From NCBI GenBank assembly GCA_025351125.1, contig JANXWN010000408.1, positions 1 through 5,857 on the forward strand: a DNA stretch of 5,857 nucleotides, in the 5' to 3' direction. This document shows positions 1 to 4,457 of the stretch, in pieces. The position numbers were made by a program, and so were the translations under genes. Below the pieces are notes generated by a model that ran no database searches, was not told the origin of the DNA, and saw only the letters and a program-made list of their open reading frames with translations. Numbering within the stretch: the stretch's first letter is position 1; every line of letters begins with the position of its first letter. This stretch comes from Caulobacteraceae bacterium. GTDB taxonomy: Bacteria; Pseudomonadota; Alphaproteobacteria; Caulobacterales; Caulobacteraceae.

Positions 1-355
1 GATCGAGGTGCCCGCTCGCTTGCTGCTCGATCAAGGCTTCGCGCTTTACGCCACCAGCGGCACCCACAAATATCTCACCGAACACGGCTTTGCGGTGCAA
101 TTGGTCAAGAAGGTGCTCGAGGGCCGCCCGCATATCGTCGACGCGATGAAAAACGGCGATATCCAATTAGTGATCAACACCACCGAGGGTCGGCAATCGC
201 TGGAAGACAGCTTCTCCCTGCGCCGCGCCGCCTTGATGACGAAAATCCCCTACTACACCACCGCCGCGGCCGCGTTGGCCGCCGCACAGGCCATAACCGC
301 GCAGGCGGCGGGGCCCCTGGAGGTGCGGAGCTTGCAGAGCTACGGGGCAAAATGA
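1..355 (+). CDS. carB: Carbamoyl-phosphate synthase large subunit, C-terminal part (partial)
   Basis: This is the last ~118 codons of a gene entering from the left edge; the reading frame begins at base 2 and ends with TGA at 353-355. It matches the C-terminal allosteric (MGS-like) domain of CarB, the large subunit that makes carbamoyl phosphate from bicarbonate, ammonia (from glutamine via CarA) and two ATP, feeding arginine and pyrimidine synthesis in the cytoplasm. Diagnostic stretches, in order, are [36 protein letters not shown] and LRRAAL, which line up with the E. coli CarB end (NKVHEGRPHI, INTTSGRRAIEDS). In the family this domain binds effectors such as UMP, IMP and ornithine. The ATP-grasp domains lie outside the window. 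A start within the window (for example GTG at 8) would be meaningless, because the domain is already in progress at the edge. No strong terminator follows the stop. Confidence 0.96.
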   Translation, partial: IEVPARLLLDQGFALYATSGTHKYLTEHGFAVQLVKKVLEGRPHIVDAMKNGDIQLVINTTEGRQSLEDSFSLRRAALMTKIPYYTTAAAALAAAQAITAQAAGPLEVRSLQSYGAK

Positions 356-571
356 GGCGTTACGGTGGGCCGCGGCGCGCATTCGTCGACCAACGAAGGC
401 CGACGGGTGTCCTTCTTGTATTGAGAAGGAAGGAGACCAAACCCACTGGCGTTGAAGTTGCGCAAAACAGGGGTTATCGGGGACCAACATTGTTCGACGT
501 TGTCTGTCGGCAAAACCGATGTCGTCGCGCCAATTTGACCGCCAACAAATCACGAGGAAACGAAAAACGCC
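356..571. other. Gap between carB and the SDR gene
   Basis: No gene is supported in these 216 bases. A 7-bp hairpin (TCCTTCT at 410-416 with AGAAGGA at 424-430, 7-base loop) lies about 55 bases after the carB stop. It has no T-run, so it is not a convincing intrinsic terminator. A loose promoter-like pair (TTGAAG at 452-457, TATCGG at 475-480, 17-base spacer) is too weak to call. The SDR ribosome binding site GAGGAAA sits at 554-560. Confidence 0.5.
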
Positions 572-1351
572 ATGAGACGAGTCGAAGGTAAGGTCGCCCT
601 GATAACCGGCGCGGCGAGCGGGATCGGAGCGGCGTGCGCGGTGGTTCTGGCGCGGGAAGGCGCGACGGTCGTGCTCACCGACCTGCAGGACCCCAAGGGC
701 GAGGCTCTGGCGCGCGAAATCGGCGGTGGGGCGGTCTATCTTCATCACGACGTCACCAACGAAGACGCATGGATCGCCGTAATCGCCGAGGTCAAACGCA
801 CGTTTGGGCGGCTGGACATTTTGGTCAACAACGCCGGCATCGGTCTAAGTTGCCCCAGCATTACGCAAATGCACCTGGCCGATTTTCGCCGTCAGCAAGC
901 GGTTAACGTCGAAGGCGTATTTTTGGGGCTCAAGCATGGCATTCCGCTGATGCGCGAAGCGGGGAACGGGGGCTCGATCATCAACATGTCGTCGGTCGCG
1001 GGCCTGAAGGGTTCGGTCGTCCTCGCGGCCTATTGCGCGACAAAAGGGGCGGTTCGCTTGCTGACCAAGGCGGTGGCCATGGAATGCGCCGACGCCAAGG
1101 ACGGCATAAGGGTTAATTCCGTGCATCCTGGTATTATCGAGACGCCGATCTGGGAAAGCATCGTCGGTGCCGACGCGCCAGGTTCGAATGCGCCGCCGGA
1201 TCTTGACGCCATGTCCTCGGTCGCGGTGCCGCTTGGCGTCAAGGGCGTTCCCGACGATATCGCCAACGGCGTGCTGTGGCTGGCGTCTTCGGAGTCGCGT
1301 TATGTGACGGGAACCGAACTGGTGATCGATGGCGGACTCGTAACCCGCTGA
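572..1351 (+). CDS. SDR-family NAD(P)-dependent oxidoreductase (classical type)
   Basis: The 259-aa length is typical of classical short-chain dehydrogenases/reductases, which oxidise alcohols or reduce ketones with NAD(H) or NADP(H) on a single Rossmann-fold domain. Visible motifs are TGAASGIG (12-19, dinucleotide binding), Asp37 at the end of the second strand (family rule: favours NAD(H)), NNAG (86-89), Asn112, Ser141 in NMSS, and Tyr154-x3-Lys158 in YCATK. The full catalytic tetrad Asn-Ser-Tyr-Lys is therefore present. A PG motif follows (VHPGIIETP), and the protein ends with TGTELVIDGG, as in hydroxysteroid, cyclopentanol and glucose 1-dehydrogenase-like members. The substrate cannot be read from the sequence. 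The ATG at 572 is chosen because GAGGAAA at 554-560 lies 11 bases upstream and the first strand begins at residue 7. The gene sits alone between carB and greA, separated from both by more than 100 bases, so it is probably its own unit or read through from carB. Confidence 0.93.
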   Translation: MRRVEGKVALITGAASGIGAACAVVLAREGATVVLTDLQDPKGEALAREIGGGAVYLHHDVTNEDAWIAVIAEVKRTFGRLDILVNNAGIGLSCPSITQMHLADFRRQQAVNVEGVFLGLKHGIPLMREAGNGGSIINMSSVAGLKGSVVLAAYCATKGAVRLLTKAVAMECADAKDGIRVNSVHPGIIETPIWESIVGADAPGSNAPPDLDAMSSVAVPLGVKGVPDDIANGVLWLASSESRYVTGTELVIDGGLVTR

Positions 1352-1371
1352 CGCGGTCATGCGAACAACCC

Positions 1372-1400
1372 TTGAATTGTTGAGCCCGCACCTCTATTAT
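1372..1400 (+). promoter_or_regulatory. Candidate sigma-70-type promoter for greA-trxB
   Basis: TTGAAT at 1372-1377 matches the -35 consensus at four of six positions. TATTAT at 1395-1400 matches the -10 consensus at five of six. The spacer is exactly 17 bases. Transcription would start near 1407, leaving a leader of about 65 bases before the greA ATG. The location, just after the SDR stop and ahead of greA, fits a dedicated promoter. The call rests on consensus matching only. Confidence 0.5.
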
Positions 1401-1471
1401 TTTCCCCCCGGACGTCACCGCCCGCGGCCGGCAATCGGTATCTCAAACAAGGCGATCGAGCTTAATTTTCA

Positions 1472-1945
1472 ATGGAAAAAGTCCCCATGACCGCCGAGGG
1501 TTTCCACGCCCTCGACGAAGAACTTCGGCGTTTGAAGACTCGCGAACGGCCGGCGATCACCGCCGCCATCGGCGAGGCGCGCCAGCATGGCGATCTGTCG
1601 GAAAACGCTGAATACCATGCCGCCAAGGAGCGTCAGGGCTGGATCGAAGGGCGCATCGCCGAGATCGAGGATCGCATGGCGCGGGCGCAAATCATCGACG
1701 TCTCGAAGCTGTCGGGCGCGCAGGTCAAGTTCGGCGCAACCGTCAGCGTGCTTGACGAAGATACCGAAGAAACCGCGCGCTACCAAATTGTCGGCGAACA
1801 CGAGGCGGATGTGAAATCGGGCAAGATTTCCATAGCCTCGCCCATTGCCCGAGCCATGATCGGCAAGGAAATGGGCGACGTCGTCGAGGTCAACACGCCA
1901 GGCGGGGTCAAGGGATATGAGATTGTAAAGGTCGAGTGGGTTTAG
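1472..1945 (+). CDS. greA: Transcription elongation factor GreA
   Basis: The 157-aa protein has normal GreA length and full-length similarity. GreA enters the secondary channel of RNA polymerase and stimulates cleavage of the 3' end of backtracked RNA, restarting stalled complexes. The N-terminal coiled coil spans about residues 8-75. Its tip carries [16 protein letters not shown] with Asp41 and Glu44, the acidic residues that in E. coli GreA act on the polymerase active-site metal. The C-terminal FKBP-like domain (about 80-157) includes [29 protein letters not shown] and the ending [16 protein letters not shown]. The ATG at 1472 has no good Shine-Dalgarno sequence (only GAG at 1458-1460), and an internal ATG lies at 1487. 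The first is preferred because MEKVPMT is the usual N-terminus of alphaproteobacterial GreA as I know the family. trxB follows after 18 bases, so the two are probably cotranscribed. Confidence 0.97.
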   Translation: MEKVPMTAEGFHALDEELRRLKTRERPAITAAIGEARQHGDLSENAEYHAAKERQGWIEGRIAEIEDRMARAQIIDVSKLSGAQVKFGATVSVLDEDTEETARYQIVGEHEADVKSGKISIASPIARAMIGKEMGDVVEVNTPGGVKGYEIVKVEWV

Positions 1946-1963
1946 GGCGAAGGGGAGAGCCCG

Positions 1964-2944
1964 ATGTCTCGACCGCGCACCGTACGGTGTCTGATTGTAG
2001 GCGCCGGTCCGGCCGGTTACACGGCCGCCATCTATGCCGCGCGCGCGCTGCTGGCGCCGGTCCTGATCGCCGGCCTGACACCCGGCGGACAGCTGACCAT
2101 CACCACCGAAGTCGAAAACTATCCTGGTTTTGCCGAAGTCATCCAAGGCCCGTGGCTCATGGAGCAAATGCGGACCCAGTCCAAGAATGTCGGTTGCGAA
2201 GTCGTCGACGATATCGTCGTTCAGGCCGATCTGTCGCTACGCCCGTTTCGTTTGACATGCGATTCCGGCGCGGTGTGGCTGGCGGAAACGTTGATCATCG
2301 CCACCGGGGCGCAAGCCAAATGGCTGGGGCTGGAGAGTGAACAGACCTTCCAAGGTTTCGGAGTGTCGGCCTGCGCCACCTGCGACGGCTTCTTCTATCG
2401 CGGCAAGGCGGTCGTGGTGGCTGGCGGCGGCAACACCGCTGTCGAAGAGGCCTTGTTTCTCACTAAATTTGCCTCGAAGGTAACTTTGGTTCACCGGCGA
2501 AACAGCCTTCGGGCCGAGAAAATCCTGCAAGATCGTCTTTTCAGCAATGAAAAGATCGACGTGATCTGGGACCACACCGTGGACGAGGTGTTAGGCCGGC
2601 GCGATCCGATGGGCGTCACCGGTGTCCGTTTGCGCCACGCGGACACTGGCGCGACTCGCGAAGTCGCCTGTGACGGCCTGTTCGTCGCCATCGGCCATGC
2701 GCCGGCGTCCGAATTATTCAAAGGCCAGCTGGCCATGGACGCGGCGGGCTATTTGCAGGTGCAAAAGGGGGGCGTGGCCACGGCGATCAAGGGCGTCTTC
2801 GCGGCTGGGGATGTAACCGACGATCTTTACCGGCAAGCGGTGACCGCCGCCGGCCTGGGCTGCATGGCGGCGCTGGACGTCGTGCGTCTCCTGGCCGAAG
2901 AGGACCACGCCGGTTTTGCGGGCGAAAAAATCGGAGCTTGGTGA
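1964..2944 (+). CDS. trxB: Thioredoxin reductase (NADPH, FAD)
   Basis: The 326-aa protein matches the low-molecular-weight bacterial thioredoxin reductase family. It passes electrons from NADPH through FAD and a redox disulfide to thioredoxin in the cytoplasm. Visible parts are the FAD-binding GAGPAG (13-18), GGQLTITTEVENYPGF (41-56), an ATG turn (113-115) and the redox-active CATC (137-140). The NADPH-binding GGGNTAVEEA (154-163) follows, then HRRNSLRA from His177, whose basic residues contact the NADPH 2'-phosphate. Near the C-terminus is the FAD signature GVFAAGDVTDDLYRQAVTAAG. Motif order and spacing match E. coli TrxB, and no key residue is missing. This separates it from ferredoxin/flavodoxin reductases that lack CATC. 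The ATG at 1964 has a strong ribosome binding site, AAGGGGAG at 1950-1957, six bases upstream. It is the second gene of a probable greA-trxB unit. Confidence 0.97.
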   Translation: MSRPRTVRCLIVGAGPAGYTAAIYAARALLAPVLIAGLTPGGQLTITTEVENYPGFAEVIQGPWLMEQMRTQSKNVGCEVVDDIVVQADLSLRPFRLTCDSGAVWLAETLIIATGAQAKWLGLESEQTFQGFGVSACATCDGFFYRGKAVVVAGGGNTAVEEALFLTKFASKVTLVHRRNSLRAEKILQDRLFSNEKIDVIWDHTVDEVLGRRDPMGVTGVRLRHADTGATREVACDGLFVAIGHAPASELFKGQLAMDAAGYLQVQKGGVATAIKGVFAAGDVTDDLYRQAVTAAGLGCMAALDVVRLLAEEDHAGFAGEKIGAW

Positions 2945-3016
2945 TCTCATCGACTGCGACGTTCTTGAGCAGCTATGATTGCTTGACCTTAACAGTGGGT
3001 GGAACGGCCAGGCCAT

Positions 3017-3032
3017 AGTTCCTTCGGGAATT
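3017..3032 (+). terminator. Short UUCG-loop hairpin after trxB, possible weak terminator
   Basis: AGTTCC (3017-3022) and GGAATT (3027-3032) can form a six-pair stem with one G-U pair, closed by a TTCG tetraloop, a very stable loop type in RNA. It lies about 70 bases past the trxB stop. Only a few T bases follow, so intrinsic termination would be weak. GGAAC at 3001-3005 can pair with GTTCC (3018-3022) instead, so the two folds exclude each other. Confidence 0.3.
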
Positions 3033-3139
3033 TAGCCACAGTTCGGCGACCCGTCCGTACTCCGACGCCGCGCGACGCAATACCTTAGCTTCAGGCCCCA
3101 TGGCGAGGGCCCGCCAGGTTACGGCGCTTTAAATTTGTT

Positions 3140-3167
3140 TTGACAACGCCCGCGCCTGGATTATCAA
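3140..3167 (+). promoter_or_regulatory. Candidate promoter upstream of the sulfotransferase gene
   Basis: A perfect -35 hexamer TTGACA (3140-3145) is followed after 16 bases by TATCAA (3162-3167), a four-of-six match to the -10 consensus. Transcription would start near 3174, about 255 bases before the sulfotransferase ATG, giving a long leader. Inverted repeats overlap both hexamers. The perfect -35 is the main support; the -10 is only fair. Confidence 0.35.
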
Positions 3168-3205
3168 ATTTATAGGAGCGGGCGGGATTTGGCGCGCCTC
3201 CGCAG

Positions 3206-3220
3206 AATTCGAAACGAATT
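3206..3220. repeat. Operator-like palindrome AATTCG-AAA-CGAATT
   Basis: Two perfect 6-base arms, AATTCG (3206-3211) and CGAATT (3215-3220), flank three A bases. The site lies about 40 bases downstream of the candidate -10 at 3162-3167 and just before a GGAG. Symmetry and position suit binding of a dimeric regulator, but no regulator gene lies nearby and this is inference only. Confidence 0.25.
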
Positions 3221-3370
3221 GGAGCGTCATTGTGAGCGTGAGGTTGAAGGAATTCGGCTGGCTAGACCACGCGACGCGAAGTAATTTGTGGCCTTTTTAC
3301 GCCTGCTTCACGAAAAACACCTGGTCGATCGGATGCCGGAGAACCGCACACTAATTATGCACCAGTAAGA

Positions 3371-3391
3371 GGGCGACACCGCGGGTCGCCC
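3371..3391 (+). promoter_or_regulatory. GC-rich leader hairpin before the sulfotransferase gene
   Basis: GGGCGAC (3371-3377) pairs perfectly with GTCGCCC (3385-3391) around a seven-base loop. It is followed within a few bases by two short T-runs (3397-3400 and 3403-3406). The arrangement resembles a weak terminator or attenuator placed about 22 bases before the ribosome binding site. It could equally be a structure marking the end of an upstream short transcript. Confidence 0.35.
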
Positions 3392-3412
3392 AGGAATTTT
3401 GATTTTGGGTTT

Positions 3413-3421
3413 AAAGGGGGG
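3413..3421 (+). promoter_or_regulatory. Ribosome binding site that sets the sulfotransferase start
   Basis: AAAGGGGGG lies seven bases before the ATG at 3429, good Shine-Dalgarno spacing. A TTG at 3399 in the same frame would lie upstream of this site and would make it coding, so the ATG at 3429 is preferred. Confidence 0.6.
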
Positions 3422-3428
3422 ATACTTG

Positions 3429-4346
3429 ATGACCGAAAACGGAGATAGCCAGACGCGGAAGTGGCCGACGAAAACGCGCGAGATTCAAAATTCTCTGATG
3501 GACTCGACGCGTTGGAATGATTTCCGGTTTCGCGACGACGACATCGTCGTGGCGACCTGGTCAAAATCTGGCACGACCTGGACCCAGCAGATGGTCAGCC
3601 AGCTGGTGTTTGAGGGATCGGACACAGTGTTTGGACAGGCCGAGTCCCCCTGGATCGACTTTCAAATGACGCCTGACGCGGTGAAGATCGCTGATGCACA
3701 ACGCCACCGCCGCTTCATGAAGACGCACTTGCCTCTGGATGCGCTGGTCTTTTCACCGCGCGCGAAATACATTTACGTCGCTCGAGACGCGCGCGACGTG
3801 GTATGGAGCTTCCACCACCATTTGACGCATTTTTCAGCCTTCGCCGCCGAAAGGTTCGGCGAAGTGGCTCGGCGGACGGGTGTCGCGCCGCCGCCCCCGG
3901 TTCCGGCGGACGTAAGAGCGTTTTATCACGGATGGCTTGCGCATGAAGCGCAGTCCGAAACGTCTTTCTGGGCGAATGTACAGGGTTGGTGGGATGCCCG
4001 CGCGCTGCCAAACGTCCTGCTGCTGCACTACGCGCGATTAAAAACAGATTTGGCCGGCGAATTTCGGCGCATCGCTGATTTTCTTGAGATCAGAATTGAT
4101 GAAGCGAAACTCCCGGACATGCTGCACCATTGTGGTCTAGAGCACATGAAGGAACGCGCGTCTCATGTCGAATTCCTGGAACAAATGTTCGAGGGCGGCG
4201 GTCGGACGTTTGTCAACAAAGGCGCCAATGGGCGCTGGCGCGATGTGCTGACGGCTCAGGAAATCGCTCTGTGTGATGAAGTCGCCGCGCAAAATCTTTC
4301 GGCGGACTGCGCCACTTGGCTTCGAACGGGCGACCAAAAGCGCTAG
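3429..4346 (+). CDS. PAPS-dependent sulfotransferase (SULT-like, Sulfotransfer_1 family)
   Basis: The 305-aa protein resembles cytosolic sulfotransferases, which move a sulfuryl group from 3'-phosphoadenylyl sulfate (PAPS) to a hydroxyl or amine acceptor. The 5'-phosphosulfate loop is WSKSGTTW (44-51, Lys46). KTHLP (98-102) carries His100, at the position of the catalytic base in mammalian SULTs. The 3'-phosphate site is VARDARDVVWSFHHH (from 117, with Arg119 and Ser127). KGANGRW (264-270) corresponds to the SULT motif RKGxxGDWK; the usual Arg is Asn263 here. Between the 3'-phosphate site and the WANVQGWWD segment is a stretch that looks longer than in SULTs, including a PPPP run (~154-157). 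There is no signal peptide or membrane segment, so it is probably cytoplasmic. The acceptor cannot be predicted, and no PAPS-synthesis gene is in the window. The TAG stop is the first triplet of a palindromic element. Confidence 0.9.
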   Translation: MTENGDSQTRKWPTKTREIQNSLMDSTRWNDFRFRDDDIVVATWSKSGTTWTQQMVSQLVFEGSDTVFGQAESPWIDFQMTPDAVKIADAQRHRRFMKTHLPLDALVFSPRAKYIYVARDARDVVWSFHHHLTHFSAFAAERFGEVARRTGVAPPPPVPADVRAFYHGWLAHEAQSETSFWANVQGWWDARALPNVLLLHYARLKTDLAGEFRRIADFLEIRIDEAKLPDMLHHCGLEHMKERASHVEFLEQMFEGGGRTFVNKGANGRWRDVLTAQEIALCDEVAAQNLSADCATWLRTGDQKR

Positions 4347-4394
4347 AGCACGATGATTTTAGACGGAATCGTCCAAAATCTGAATCGTGCTCTA
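4344..4394. repeat. Palindromic element 1 (TAGAGC-ended, 51 bases)
   Basis: The outer arms TAGAGCACGAT (4344-4354) and ATCGTGCTCTA (4384-4394) pair perfectly over 11 bp. Inside, GATTTT (4355-4360) pairs with AAAATC (4375-4380), then after one A/C mismatch GACG (4362-4365) pairs with CGTC (4370-4373), around a GAAT loop. A three-base bulge (4381-4383) separates the stems on one side only. It overlaps the sulfotransferase stop codon. It probably acts as a stem-loop at the transcript end; on the plus strand no T-run follows, so it may block degradation or polymerase rather than terminate classically. It resembles dispersed intergenic palindromes of Hyphomicrobiales (from memory). Confidence 0.8.
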
Positions 4395-4405
4395 AAGTAA
4401 AAGCG

Positions 4406-4457
4406 TAGAGCCTGATTTAGCGTTTACAGCTGTTTCGTGTAAACAGATCAGGCTCTA
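4406..4457. repeat. Palindromic element 2 (TAGAGC-ended, 52 bases); possible permease terminator
   Basis: The outer arms TAGAGCCTGAT (4406-4416) and ATCAGGCTCTA (4447-4457) pair perfectly over 11 bp. Inside, GTTTAC (4422-4427) can pair with GTAAAC (4439-4444), or alternatively CTGTTT (4430-4435) with AAACAG (4441-4446). The right end supplies the stop codon of the minus-strand permease. Read on that strand, the stem is followed by a T-rich run (complement of 4395-4402), so it could serve as that gene's intrinsic terminator. It is related to element 1 by its ends and architecture. Confidence 0.8.

Larger units (their letters stand above)
2945..3428. other. Long gap between trxB and the sulfotransferase gene
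   Basis: No gene of ordinary size is supported in these ~480 bases. The stretch looks more AT-rich in places than its neighbours. In order it holds a UUCG hairpin (3017-3032), a short GGCCC/GGGCC inverted repeat (3094-3098 with 3107-3111), and a promoter-like pair overlapped by two interleaved inverted repeats (3130-3184). An operator-like palindrome (3206-3220), a GTG-started 40-codon frame (3232-3354) with GGAG upstream, and a GC-rich hairpin (3371-3391) before the sulfotransferase ribosome binding site follow. A second overlapping open frame (about 3144-3284) encodes a strongly charged string rich in Arg and Glu. Neither small frame resembles a protein I recognise. No transposase remnant was seen. 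Confidence 0.6.

Noticed and set aside
410..430. Hairpin after carB considered as a terminator
   Set aside because: The stem is modest and no T-run follows, so intrinsic termination is not supported.
352..591. A 79-codon plus-strand frame filling the carB-SDR gap
   Set aside because: It has no good ribosome binding site, overlaps the SDR start in another frame, and its sequence resembles no protein I know.
167..748. A 193-codon open frame on the minus strand across carB, the gap and the SDR start
   Set aside because: It overlaps the well-supported carB end and SDR start antisense. Its translation is Arg-rich and low in recognisable structure, as expected for a shadow frame in GC-rich DNA.
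1469..2167. A 232-codon open frame on the minus strand opposite greA and the trxB start
   Set aside because: greA and trxB are certain on the plus strand. The antisense product has no recognisable domain and arises from codon bias.
3144..3284. A 46-codon open frame with a charged Arg/Glu-rich translation, possible TTG start at 3189
   Set aside because: AGGAG at 3174-3178 lies 10 bases before the TTG, but TTG is a weak start, the frame overlaps the promoter-like region and the 40-codon GTG frame, and the length is not unusual in GC-rich DNA.
3288..3369. A ~26-codon frame (contains HEKHLVDRMPENRT) that looked like a protein fragment
   Set aside because: It is too short, has no ribosome binding site and matches no family I recognise, so it cannot be told from chance.
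3399..3428. An earlier TTG start for the sulfotransferase, adding 10 residues
   Set aside because: The extension would translate through the ribosome binding site at 3413-3421. The ATG at 3429 has better spacing and start codon.
4344..4457. A CRISPR array or tRNA at the convergent junction
   Set aside because: There are only two palindromic units with differing cores and no spacer-repeat periodicity; the fold is a simple long stem, not a cloverleaf.
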